Below, piece after piece: positions 1 to 7,235 of a stretch of 9,779 nt of DNA. The notes under the pieces were generated by a model, which saw nothing but the letters and a program-made list of their open reading frames with translations, was not told the origin of the DNA and ran no database searches. Origin of the DNA: Muribaculaceae bacterium. GTDB lineage: Bacteria; Bacteroidota; Bacteroidia; Bacteroidales; Muribaculaceae. The DNA lies in NCBI GenBank assembly GCA_029059965.1, contig JAIDUY010000283.1, forward strand, positions 1 through 9,779, given 5' to 3'. Each line of letters opens with the position of its first letter. The first letter of the stretch is position 1. A program made the translations under genes and the position numbers.

Positions 1-669
1 TGGCCGCGCGCGGCGGGACAGGGCGAGGGTGTGAAGACCGTACGCCGCAGCACCTAAGAAGCCTCGCGACTCGGCATAGGCTATCTGACCCTCTACACAT
101 TCTCCACCGAGAACTGGAACCGCCCCAAGGAAGAAGTCGACGCCCTGATGCACCTCATCGTCACCGCCATCGAGCGCGAGACTCCCGACCTTATAAAAAA
201 TAACGTGCGCCTGACAAGCATAGGCGACATCGACCGTATGCCCGCCGAGGCCGCCGACCGCCTGCGCAAGTGCATGGCCGACACCTCGCACTGCTCCGGC
301 CTGACGCTGGTGCTGGCGCTGAGCTACTCGTCGCGATGGGAAATTCTGCGCGCCGTGCGCACCCTGGCTGCGCGCCATGCCGCCGGCGAGATTGCCCTCG
401 ACGACATCGACGAAGCAGCCTTCGCCTCAGCGCTCACCACAGCCGGCATGCCCGACCCCGACCTGCTTATACGCACAGGCGGCGACATGCGCCTGAGCAA
501 CTTCCTCCTCTATCAGGCAGCCTACACCGAACTTGCAGTAACATCCACATACTGGCCCGACTACAGTGCCGAACACTTCAGGCGGCACATAGCCGAGTTC
601 CAGCAACGCCAGAGACGCTTCGGCAAAACCGGCGAACAAGTCGAATCCGACAAAGCCCGCCAATCCTGA
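1..669 (+). CDS. uppS: Isoprenyl transferase (undecaprenyl diphosphate synthase), 5' end outside window, interrupted by in-frame TAA at 55-57
   Basis: This cis-prenyltransferase adds isopentenyl units to farnesyl diphosphate to make undecaprenyl diphosphate, the cytoplasmic precursor of the lipid carrier for peptidoglycan and surface glycans. Frame 1 shows family motifs: TLYTFSTENWNRP (encoded 97-135), ALSYSSRWEI, and LLIRTGGDMRLSNFLLYQ (about 460-516), followed by WPDY and a QRRFGKT end. By comparison with E. coli UppS, about 36 N-terminal residues with the catalytic DGNGRW motif lie left of the window. Recognisable sequence (GVKTVRRST) precedes the TAA at 55-57 and continues after it (EASRLG). 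The family usually has Glu there, so one base (GAA to TAA) explains the stop. The first ATG after it (148) would give a protein without the catalytic N-terminus. Where the family normally has His (E. coli H43), codon 19-21 gives Gln. It may be a nonsense mutation, pseudogene or sequence error. The family call is firm; functionality is uncertain. Confidence 0.88.
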
Positions 670-711
670 AGCCAAAAACACCACGTCCCTGTATAAACCA
701 CTCATCACGCC

Positions 712-3345
712 ATGCGAACCAAGATACTTCTGTTCCTCCTGCTGATGCTCGCAGTCAATGCCGGCCGAAACTTCAGCGCCAACGCCCAGGCGCCGGCCGA
801 CACCATATATAATCCTACGGTAATCTACAACTCCATGCCGCGAACCTACGAAATCGCCGGCATCGAAGTGGAGGGCGCGCCCAACTACGACGACTTCCTC
901 ATCCTCGGATACGCAGGTCTGCGCGTGGGCGACAGAGTCACTATCCCCGGCGACGACATCAGCAACGCCGTCAAGCGCCTGATGCGACAGACCCTCTTCG
1001 CACAGGCCCGCATCGAGCTTGTCAAGACCGTCGGCGACCGCGCATGGCTCAAGATTGTGCTCCGCACACAGCCCCGAATCTCCTCCGTAAACTATATCGG
1101 CGCCAAGAAGGGCGAAATCAAAGACCTCCAGGAGCGCCTCCAGCTCATGAAGGGCAACCAGATTACTCAGAACATCGTCAACCGCGCCACCGACATCGTC
1201 AAGAAGTACTACAAGGACAAAGGCTTCGGCAACGCCACTGTGCGCATCGACCTGCAGGAAGACCTTTCGAACCGCAACGAGATGATTGTCAACATCATCG
1301 TCGACAAACGCCACAAGGTAAAGGTGCACAAAATCTACATCGACGGCAACGTGGTGATGAGCGACCGCGCCCTGCAGCGCACAATGAAGAAAACCAACGA
1401 GAAAGGCAACATTCTCAACCTTTTCCGCCAGAAGAAATTCGTCGAGTCCGACTACGAGGACGACCTTAACCGCATCCTCGAGCGCTACAACGAGCGCGGC
1501 TACCGCGACGCCCGCATCGTGGCCGACAGCGTCGTGCCCTACGACGAGAACAACGTCGACGTCTACATCACCGTCGACGAAGGTCCCCAGTACTTCATCC
1601 GCGACATCTCGTGGGTGGGCAACACCGTCTATCCCACCGAGCTGCTCGACGACTACTTAGGCATGGAGCCCGGCGACGTCTACAACCAGAAACTCATGCG
1701 CAAGCGCCTCAACGAAGACGACGACGCCGTGAGCAACCTCTACATGGACCACGGCTACCTCTTCTACCAGCTCGTGCCAATCGAACGCGAAGTCAGCGGC
1801 GACTCCATCTCCATCGAGATGCGAATGATCGAAGGCCCGCAGGCGCGTATCAACAACATCGTCATCAACGGCAACGACCGCCTGTACGAGAAAGTTATCC
1901 GCCGCGAGCTCCGCGTCCGTCCCGGCGAGCTCTTCAGCAAGAGCGACCTCATGCGCTCCGCCCGCGAAATCGCCCAGACCGGACACTTCGACCCCGAAAA
2001 GCTCGACATCCAGCCCGAGCCCAACGAAGAGAACGGCACCGTCGACATCGTCTTCAACCTCGAGTCCAAGGCCAACGACCAGATCGAGTTCTCCCTCGGC
2101 TGGGGCCAGACCGGCATCATCGGCAAAGTCCAGCTCAAGTTCACCAACTTCTCGCTCAAGAACCTCTTCTACCCCAGCACATACCGCGGCATCATACCGC
2201 AGGGCGAGGGCCAGACATTCACCATCAGCGCACAGACCAACGCCCGCTATTACCAGAGCTACGCCATCTCCTTCCTTGACCCCTGGTTCGGCGGCAAGCG
2301 TCCCAACTCGCTGTCCGTATCGGCCTACTACAGCCGTCAGACAGGCGTCAACGGCTCGTTCTACAACCGCAACTGGTCGCAGTCGACCCTCTGGGGCGGC
2401 GGCTACGGATACTATCCAAACAGCTACTACAACGACTACTATCAGAACAGCTACCAGAACAGCCTCGACCCCAACAAAGTGCTCCAGCTCGTGGGTGTGA
2501 ACGTCGGCTTCGGCAAGCGCCTCAAATGGCCCGACGACTACTTTACCTTCACCGCCGAACTCGGCTACAACTGGTACTACCTCAAGAACTGGGACTACCT
2601 CTACTACATGAACAACGGTACGTCCAACTCCATCGTGCTCGGTCTTACCCTTGCCCGCAACTCCATCGACAACCCCATCTACACCCGCAGCGGCTCCACC
2701 TTCAGCCTCAACCTGCAGCTCACTCCTCCCGCCGAGCTCTTCACCGGCAAGAAGGACTGGGCCAAGCTCGCCGCCGAGAACACCGAGGAATCGCGCAAGC
2801 AGATCTACCAGTGGATCGAGTACTGGAAGCTGCGCTTCCGCTCGCGCACCTACACCCCGCTGAGCACCAACCCGCAGTGGACTCCCGTGCTTATGACCCG
2901 CTTCGACTTCGGTCTTATCGGCAGCTATAACAAGTACCTCAAGACACCGTTCGAGACATTCTACGTCGGCGGCGACGGCATGAGCGGCTCCTACACCTAC
3001 GCCACAGAGACCATCGCCCTGCGAGGCTACGACAACGGCTCGCTGACCCCCTACGGCTCCGAAGGCTATGCCTACACCCGCATGGGTCTCGAAATCCACT
3101 TCCCGCTGATGCTCCAGCCCACATCGACAATCTACGCCCTGGGCTTTGTCGAAGCCGGCAACGCCTGGACTTCGGTGAGCCAGTTCAACCCCTTCTCGCT
3201 CAAGCGCAGTGCCGGCGCCGGCGTGCGTATCCAGCTCCCCATGGTGGGCCTGATGGGTATCGACTGGGCCTACGGCTTCGACCGCACCTACAACAACGAA
3301 CGCGGCGGCAGCCACTTCCACTTCATCCTCGGCCAGGAGTTCTGA
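712..3345 (+). CDS. bamA: BamA, outer membrane protein assembly factor (Omp85 family)
   Basis: BamA is the central insertase of the BAM complex, folding beta-barrel proteins into the outer membrane. The 877-residue product has a signal peptide ending near NAQ (about residue 26). Five POTRA domains follow at roughly 47-119, 122-200, 203-290, 293-374 and 377-451; the boundaries are my reading of repeated patterns such as VxxIYIDGN and NIVINGN. The Omp85 barrel spans about 455-877. ALRGYDNG at 769-776 matches the conserved (V/L/I)RG(F/Y) motif of the lumenal loop L6, and the chain ends in Phe, as outer-membrane barrels do. It is longer than the roughly 810 residues of E. coli BamA, partly through a Tyr/Asn-rich stretch at 562-584 and a charged segment at about 678-710. 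The ATG at 712 lies 42 bases after uppS and opens directly onto the signal peptide. Co-transcription with uppS is likely, as I see no promoter or terminator between them. Confidence 0.97.
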   Translation: MRTKILLFLLLMLAVNAGRNFSANAQAPADTIYNPTVIYNSMPRTYEIAGIEVEGAPNYDDFLILGYAGLRVGDRVTIPGDDISNAVKRLMRQTLFAQARIELVKTVGDRAWLKIVLRTQPRISSVNYIGAKKGEIKDLQERLQLMKGNQITQNIVNRATDIVKKYYKDKGFGNATVRIDLQEDLSNRNEMIVNIIVDKRHKVKVHKIYIDGNVVMSDRALQRTMKKTNEKGNILNLFRQKKFVESDYEDDLNRILERYNERGYRDARIVADSVVPYDENNVDVYITVDEGPQYFIRDISWVGNTVYPTELLDDYLGMEPGDVYNQKLMRKRLNEDDDAVSNLYMDHGYLFYQLVPIEREVSGDSISIEMRMIEGPQARINNIVINGNDRLYEKVIRRELRVRPGELFSKSDLMRSAREIAQTGHFDPEKLDIQPEPNEENGTVDIVFNLESKANDQIEFSLGWGQTGIIGKVQLKFTNFSLKNLFYPSTYRGIIPQGEGQTFTISAQTNARYYQSYAISFLDPWFGGKRPNSLSVSAYYSRQTGVNGSFYNRNWSQSTLWGGGYGYYPNSYYNDYYQNSYQNSLDPNKVLQLVGVNVGFGKRLKWPDDYFTFTAELGYNWYYLKNWDYLYYMNNGTSNSIVLGLTLARNSIDNPIYTRSGSTFSLNLQLTPPAELFTGKKDWAKLAAENTEESRKQIYQWIEYWKLRFRSRTYTPLSTNPQWTPVLMTRFDFGLIGSYNKYLKTPFETFYVGGDGMSGSYTYATETIALRGYDNGSLTPYGSEGYAYTRMGLEIHFPLMLQPTSTIYALGFVEAGNAWTSVSQFNPFSLKRSAGAGVRIQLPMVGLMGIDWAYGFDRTYNNERGGSHFHFILGQEF

Positions 3346-3384
3346 CGCGCATGACAACGGCATAAACAGTCGCCCGGCTAAACT

Positions 3385-3414
3385 TTTGACCTCCGCAGAC
3401 GTCTTATATACTAT
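3385..3414 (+). promoter_or_regulatory. Weak candidate promoter for the first skp gene
   Basis: A TTTG at 3385-3388 is followed after 18 bases by an AT-rich TATACTAT at 3407-3414 in the bamA-skp gap. Spacing and content loosely resemble the Bacteroidota TTTG-N19-21-TANNTTTG promoter, but the -7 match is poor. The gene may instead be read through from bamA; I see no terminator in the gap. Confidence 0.25.
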
Positions 3415-3447
3415 AAGCATCACAAACCCAACTAACACCAACAGATC

Positions 3448-3963
3448 ATGAAGAAAATTGCCGCTACCCTCCTCCTGGCAGTTTTGGGCATCATGGCCGC
3501 CTCGGCCCAGAAGTTCGCCCTTGTCGATATGGAATACATTCTGCGCAACGTGCCGCAGTACGAAATGGCCTCCGAGCAGCTCAACCAGCTTTCGCAGCGC
3601 TGGCAGCGCGAGGTTGAGAACCTCGGTCAGGAAGCAGAGACGATGTACCAGTCCTACCTTGCCGACAAAGTCTTCCTCACCGACGACCAGGCCAAGGCCC
3701 GCGAACAGGAGATAGCCAACAAGGAGAAAGAAGCCACCGAGCTGCGCTTCCGCTACTTCGGGCCCGAAGGCGAACTCTACCAGAAGCGACAGACCCTGCT
3801 GCGCCCCGTTCAGGACGACGTCTACAACGCCATCAAGAAAGTGGCCGAGGAACGAGGCTATCAGGCCGTGTTCGACCGCGCATCGAGTTCGGAAATCATA
3901 TATGCCTCGCCACGCATCGACATAAGCAACGAAGTACTGGCGAAATTGGGATTTTCCAACTAA
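3448..3963 (+). CDS. skp: OmpH/Skp family periplasmic chaperone (first of two tandem copies)
   Basis: Skp proteins are trimeric periplasmic holdases that keep unfolded outer-membrane proteins soluble until BAM inserts them. The 171-residue product has a Sec signal peptide (MKK, then a hydrophobic run) with likely cleavage after ASA at residue 20. The mature start QKFALVDMEYIL matches the first beta-strand of the family. A long charged, coiled-coil-like helical region at about 38-118 would form the tentacles. A closing segment, VAEERGYQAVFDRASSSEIIYASPRIDIS split over 132-160, is the usual OmpH C-terminal strand pattern. The length is normal for the family. It sits between bamA and a second skp gene, the standard Bacteroidota arrangement. 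The ATG at 3448 is chosen because the signal peptide starts there; no clear Shine-Dalgarno sequence precedes it. Confidence 0.93.
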   Translation: MKKIAATLLLAVLGIMAASAQKFALVDMEYILRNVPQYEMASEQLNQLSQRWQREVENLGQEAETMYQSYLADKVFLTDDQAKAREQEIANKEKEATELRFRYFGPEGELYQKRQTLLRPVQDDVYNAIKKVAEERGYQAVFDRASSSEIIYASPRIDISNEVLAKLGFSN

Positions 3964-3976
3964 TTCCGTATCTTTG
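3946..3976 (+). promoter_or_regulatory. Bacteroidota-type promoter for the second skp gene
   Basis: TATCTTTG at 3969-3976 is a perfect match to the -7 consensus TANNTTTG of the Bacteroidota primary sigma factor. TTG at 3946-3948 lies 20 bases upstream, the expected -33 spacing. The -33 part is inside the last codons of the first skp gene. Transcription would start near 3981, leaving an A-rich leader of about 50 bases without a Shine-Dalgarno sequence. Confidence 0.72.
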
Positions 3977-4030
3977 CACATCTCAAACAACAGAATCTGA
4001 AACATAACATCAAAATACAACCTTAACGAA

Positions 4031-4564
4031 ATGATCAAGAAACTGCTCGTGGCCATCCTTGTGGCTCTGCCCTTCACGTCGATGGCCCAGAAATTCGGTG
4101 TCGTAGACCTCGAATCCATCTTCACCGCCATGCCCGAGACGGCAGCCATGCAGACACAGCTGCAGGAGACCACCTCCCGCTACGAAGAAGAATTCTCCAA
4201 ACTTCAGGAAGAAGTCAACAAGCTTTATGCCGAATATCAGGCCATAGCCAACGACGCCAACACCCCCGAGAGCATCAAGGAACGCCGAGTACAGGAAATC
4301 CAGGAACGCGCCGGCAAGGTCGACCAGTTCCGCAACACCGCTTCGCAGGACATCGCACGTCTGCAGGAGCAGCTCATGGCCCCCATCTCCCAGCGTCTTA
4401 ACGAGGCCGTGAAGGCTGTCGGCCAGGAAGGCGGCTTCACCTTCGTATTCCCCAACGAGCCCCAGCTCCTTCTCTATGTAGGCAGCGACGTCACCGACCT
4501 CACCGGTGCCGTACGCACCAAGCTCGGCCTGCCCGCTGCTGCTGCAGCTCCCGCCGCAAACTGA
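4031..4564 (+). CDS. skp: OmpH/Skp family periplasmic chaperone (second tandem copy)
   Basis: This is a paralogue of the preceding gene with the same predicted role of holding outer-membrane protein precursors in the periplasm. The 177-residue product starts with a short signal peptide, likely cleaved after SMA (residue 19), giving QKFGVVDLESIF, closely parallel to the first copy. A Glu/Gln/Lys-rich helical region covers about 38-130. GGFTFVFPNEPQLLLYVGSD at 134-153 is the closing strand, followed by VTDLTGAVRTKLGL. It ends in an Ala/Pro tail (about 169-176) that the first copy lacks. Beyond the signal peptide and first strand the two copies are quite diverged, so the duplication looks old. 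The ATG at 4031 is fixed by the signal peptide. A separate promoter at 3946-3976 suggests it can be expressed independently of its neighbour. Confidence 0.93.
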   Translation: MIKKLLVAILVALPFTSMAQKFGVVDLESIFTAMPETAAMQTQLQETTSRYEEEFSKLQEEVNKLYAEYQAIANDANTPESIKERRVQEIQERAGKVDQFRNTASQDIARLQEQLMAPISQRLNEAVKAVGQEGGFTFVFPNEPQLLLYVGSDVTDLTGAVRTKLGLPAAAAAPAAN

Positions 4565-4576
4565 TAACATCTCCAT

Positions 4577-4632
4577 ACCGGCCGGCGTCCATGCTTCCCT
4601 ACTGCGGAGCTCGGCGCCGGCTGTCGGTTTTT
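4577..4632 (+). terminator. Possible rho-independent terminator after the second skp gene
   Basis: GCCGGCG at 4581-4587 pairs with CGCCGGC at 4615-4621. An outer ACCG (4577-4580) pairs with CGGT (4625-4628) across a 3-base bulge, and five T residues follow at 4628-4632. The loop is long (27 bases) and the T run ends just before the next gene, so this may be a weak terminator or a leader structure. Confidence 0.4.
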
Positions 4633-4640
4633 CCATCGCC

Positions 4641-5051
4641 ATGCAAGACAATACACCGGACTATATTTTCGAAATGCCACTCAAGGTGCGCGACTACGAG
4701 GTCGACTCCGAGGGCATCGTCAACAATGCCGTCTACCTGCACTACCTCGAGCACACCCGCCACGAGTTCTGCGAGCATGCCGGCATGAGCTTCCGGCGTA
4801 TGCACGCCGACGGCCTCGACCCGGTGGTGACACATGTGGACATTCGCTACATCCGCTCGCTCGGACTGGGCGACTCCATGGTGTCGCGTCTGGCGCTGAG
4901 CCGCCGCGGACCTGTGTTCGTCTTCACTCAGGACATCTATACCCCCGATGGCGAGCCCGTGGTGCGCGCCACCGTCGACATCGTGTCCTTCGAAAACGGA
5001 CGCATCTCGCGCGGCAATCTGCTGGCGGAAGCCTTTGCCGAATATCTCTGA
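4641..5051 (+). CDS. Acyl-CoA thioesterase, hotdog fold (4HBT / YbgC-FadM-like)
   Basis: The 136-residue product has the size and motif pattern of single-domain hotdog thioesterases, which hydrolyse acyl-CoA or related thioesters in the cytoplasm. The key segment is VRDYEVDSEGIVNNAVYLHY at 16-35: Asp22 is at the catalytic acid position of the family, followed by the G-x-V-N motif and the conserved Tyr that begins the central helix. The later strands THVDIRYIRSLGLGD (64-78) and VFVFTQDIYTPDGEPVVRATV (92-112) fit the hotdog sheet. I chose the ATG at 4641 because the longer in-frame ORF from 4506 would begin inside the upstream skp gene and add no family-like sequence. It lies 12 bases before dprA, suggesting one transcript. 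The substrate cannot be told from sequence; a menaquinone-pathway DHNA-CoA thioesterase or a general acyl-CoA enzyme are both possible. Confidence 0.88.
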   Translation: MQDNTPDYIFEMPLKVRDYEVDSEGIVNNAVYLHYLEHTRHEFCEHAGMSFRRMHADGLDPVVTHVDIRYIRSLGLGDSMVSRLALSRRGPVFVFTQDIYTPDGEPVVRATVDIVSFENGRISRGNLLAEAFAEYL

Positions 5052-5063
5052 CACAAAACGCCG

Positions 5064-6209
5064 ATGTCTGCGCCGACCCAAGACCGACAGCCGGGACGCG
5101 ATGGCATGATTGCCCGCATGGCCTTCGCGCACACCCGCAACGTGTGCGTCGGGACGGCGCGCGAGTTCGCCGCCCGCGGCGTGACTCCCGAGGATTTCTT
5201 CAGCATGGAAGCCGGGCAATTGGGGGCTCTCACCGGGCTGCGGAGCTCCTTCTTCGACAGGGAATACCGCGACCGGGCGCTGGAGCAAGCCGCCGCCGAG
5301 TACGACTTCTTGAGCGACAACCGTCTCAGAGCTATCTTCTACACCGACCCTGACTATCCCACGCGACTTCTCGAATGCGACGACGCCCCGGCAATTCTCT
5401 ATGTCGCAGGCAGGACATCGCCGCAGGCGCGGCATGTGGTGGCGATAGTCGGCACCCGACACTGCACCACCTACGGACAGAGCGTGACATCGCGGCTTGT
5501 GGCCGACCTGGCCGAAGCGCTGGACGACCTGCTGATTGTCAGCGGACTGGCCTACGGCGTGGACATCGCAGCCCATCGCGCGGCCTTGAAGGCCAGAGTC
5601 CCCACCGGCGCCGTCCTCGCCCACGGCCTCAATACCGTCTATCCGTCCGACCACCGCAACGAGGCCGCCGCCATGGTGCGCGAGGGCGGGTTCCTTGCAT
5701 CAGAGTACCGAAGCTGCGACCCCATACACCGCGGCAATTTCCTGGCCCGCAACCGCATCGTCGCCGGCCTGGCAGACGTGACCGTCGTGGTGGAAAGCGA
5801 CCTCAAAGGCGGAGCCATGACCACCGCCGGCATAGCCTCGGCCTATCAGCGCGAAGTGATGGCGGTGCCCGGCCGTGTGTTCGACACCTACAGCCGCGGC
5901 TGCAACAGGCTCATCGCCGAGAACCGTGCCTCCATAGTGCGCGACGCCGGCGACATCATCGAGGCCTGCGGATGGACGCGCCGCCCTGTCGAGGGCGTCC
6001 AGAGCACGCTGGCTCTCGACATCAGCGACGAGCAGCGCACAGTGATGCACTTCGTCAACGACCATCCCGAAGCCACCATCAACGAAATAGCCATTGCGAT
6101 GGGACTGACTATCCCCAGAATGCAGTCCATGCTGTTCGAGATGGAAATGTCCGACCTTATCGTCTCCATCCCCGGCAACCGCTACGGCGTGACAGCGCCA
6201 CTCGACTGA
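5064..6209 (+). CDS. dprA: DNA processing protein DprA (Smf)
   Basis: DprA binds incoming single-stranded DNA and loads RecA during natural transformation; it is also kept in many species not known to be competent. The 381-residue product has an N-terminal helical region (about 15-85), the Rossmann-like DprA domain (about 88-300) and a C-terminal winged-helix domain (about 320-378). Visible signatures are VAIVGTRHCTTYG at 126-138 (family GSR/GTR motif), SGLAYGVDIAAH at 160-171, FLARNRIVAGLAD at 226-238, GAMTTAG at 250-256 and VPGRVFD at 268-274. The length is normal for three-domain forms. ATG 5064 is taken as the start; ATG 5106 is an in-frame alternative that would remove 14 poorly conserved residues. 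It follows the thioesterase by 12 bases and is probably co-transcribed with it. No other competence gene is in the window. Confidence 0.95.
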   Translation: MSAPTQDRQPGRDGMIARMAFAHTRNVCVGTAREFAARGVTPEDFFSMEAGQLGALTGLRSSFFDREYRDRALEQAAAEYDFLSDNRLRAIFYTDPDYPTRLLECDDAPAILYVAGRTSPQARHVVAIVGTRHCTTYGQSVTSRLVADLAEALDDLLIVSGLAYGVDIAAHRAALKARVPTGAVLAHGLNTVYPSDHRNEAAAMVREGGFLASEYRSCDPIHRGNFLARNRIVAGLADVTVVVESDLKGGAMTTAGIASAYQREVMAVPGRVFDTYSRGCNRLIAENRASIVRDAGDIIEACGWTRRPVEGVQSTLALDISDEQRTVMHFVNDHPEATINEIAIAMGLTIPRMQSMLFEMEMSDLIVSIPGNRYGVTAPLD

Positions 6210-6230
6210 ACCGAACCAAGTACGGCCGGC

Positions 6231-6263
6231 TTTGTTTAACTTACAGCCGGTTTCTTAAATATA
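6231..6263 (+). promoter_or_regulatory. Candidate promoter for the uridine phosphorylase gene
   Basis: TTTG at 6231-6234 is followed after 21 bases by TAAATATA at 6256-6263, which keeps the TA and part of the TTTG of the Bacteroidota -7 element. It lies in the 69-base gap between dprA and the next gene, a sharp AT-rich island in GC-rich surroundings. Confidence 0.42.
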
Positions 6264-6278
6264 TCATAAAACACACAT

Positions 6279-7151
6279 ATGGCCAAAATCATCCCCCCCT
6301 CCGAACTTATAATCAATCCCGACGGCAGCGTGTTCCACCTGCACCTCCGCCCCGAACAGCTCACCGACCGCATCATTCTTGTCGGCGACCCCGGTCGCGT
6401 CGACATGGTGGCTGAGTTCTTCGACACCCGCGACTTCGAGGTATCGTCGCGCGAGTTCCATACCATCGGCGGCACCTACGGCGGTAAACCCATCATGTGC
6501 CTCAGCCACGGCATCGGCCCCGACAACATCGACATCGTCATCAACGAGCTCGACGCTCTCGCCAACGTTGATTTCGCCACCCGCGAAGTCAAGGACAAGC
6601 TGCGCCGCCTCACCATGGTGCGCATCGGCACTTCCGGCGCACTCCAGCCCGAGCTCTCGCTCGGAACGCCTGTCATCGCCCGTCACTCCGTGGGCTTCGA
6701 CGGCGTGCTCAACTACTACGCCGGCCGCAACGAAATCGCCGACCTCGACATGGAGCGTGAGTTCTGCGAGCACACCGGATGGAATCCGCTGTGGGCCAAG
6801 CCCTACTTCGTCGAGGCCGACGAAGAGCTCGTCGACCGCATCGGCCGCGACGACATGGTGCGCGGCATCACCATCAGCGCCGTTGGCTTCTATGGTCCCC
6901 AGGGCCGCGAGCTGCGTCTGCCGCTGGCCAATCCCGACCTCAATTCCCGAATCGAAAGCTTCAGATACAAGGATCGCTGCATCACCAACTACGAGATGGA
7001 AAGCGCTCCTCTGGCAGGCCTGGGCCGACTGATGGGACACAGCTGCATGACCGTGTGCTCCATCATCGCCAACCGCTACAACAACAACGCCAACCCGAAC
7101 TACAAGTCGGGCGTGCGCGACCTTGTTGCTACCGTGCTCGAACGCATCTGA
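6279..7151 (+). CDS. udp: Uridine phosphorylase-like nucleoside phosphorylase
   Basis: The product belongs to the PNP/UDP phosphorylase family, cytoplasmic enzymes that split nucleosides with phosphate to a base and ribose-1-phosphate in salvage pathways. Its 290 residues show, in order, VGDPGRV at 35-41 (phosphate-binding loop), SHGIGPDNIDIVINEL at 76-91, VRIGTSGALQPEL at 114-126 (matching RIGTTGAIQP of E. coli Udp) and NYEMESAPL at 237-245 (ribose-binding Met-Glu). FYGPQGR at 204-210 aligns with FYPGQER of E. coli Udp, where the Gln and Arg contact the uracil ring; both are kept here (Gln208, Arg210), which favours uridine over purine substrates. At 290 residues it is longer than E. coli Udp (253), with an extra N-terminal portion and a middle segment around 140-185. 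It appears to be a single-gene unit, with a candidate promoter upstream and a strong terminator downstream. Confidence 0.9.
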   Translation: MAKIIPPSELIINPDGSVFHLHLRPEQLTDRIILVGDPGRVDMVAEFFDTRDFEVSSREFHTIGGTYGGKPIMCLSHGIGPDNIDIVINELDALANVDFATREVKDKLRRLTMVRIGTSGALQPELSLGTPVIARHSVGFDGVLNYYAGRNEIADLDMEREFCEHTGWNPLWAKPYFVEADEELVDRIGRDDMVRGITISAVGFYGPQGRELRLPLANPDLNSRIESFRYKDRCITNYEMESAPLAGLGRLMGHSCMTVCSIIANRYNNNANPNYKSGVRDLVATVLERI

Positions 7152-7172
7152 TTGCCGGATACCCCCCCTACG

Positions 7173-7204
7173 GAACGCCGTGCGGAAATTTCCGCACGGC
7201 GTTC
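7173..7204 (+). terminator. Hairpin terminator after the uridine phosphorylase gene
   Basis: This is a perfect 32-base palindrome. The likely RNA stem is GAACGCCGTGCGG paired with CCGCACGGCGTTC, 13 pairs closed by an AAATTT loop. A T-rich stretch follows (7202-7226), though the longest T run is about 16 bases past the stem. It starts 21 bases after the stop codon. Confidence 0.75.
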
Positions 7205-7235
7205 TTGTATTTCTGCTGTTTTTTTGCTTAATTTG
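7205..7235 (+). promoter_or_regulatory. Bacteroidota-type promoter for the outer-membrane barrel gene
   Basis: TTG at 7205-7207 is separated by 20 bases from TTAATTTG at 7228-7235, a 7 of 8 match to TANNTTTG. The last base is 8 bases before the ATG at 7244, so the leader would be almost absent. The -33 element starts directly after the preceding terminator stem. Confidence 0.5.

Noticed and set aside
427..1329. 300-codon minus-strand frame across uppS and bamA
   Set aside because: It is antisense to two genes with clear family motifs. Its own product is Val/Asp-rich with no recognisable domain.
1657..4173. 838-codon open frame on the minus strand opposite bamA and skp
   Set aside because: Its translation is a low-complexity run of Val, Gly, Glu, Ala and Leu with no domain motif. 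It is the expected antisense shadow of GC-rich codons in strongly supported plus-strand genes.
4506..4640. Upstream start for the thioesterase within the skp gene
   Set aside because: It would overlap the skp coding end and add 45 residues that resemble no thioesterase; the ATG at 4641 gives the normal family length.
4599..5654. 351-codon minus-strand frame opposite the thioesterase and dprA
   Set aside because: It lies fully antisense to two recognised genes, with His/Val/Gly/Glu-rich composition typical of a shadow frame.
5064..6209. dprA as a sign of a competence or mobile-element cluster
   Set aside because: dprA is widely conserved as a single chromosomal gene, and no com, integrase or transfer genes are nearby.
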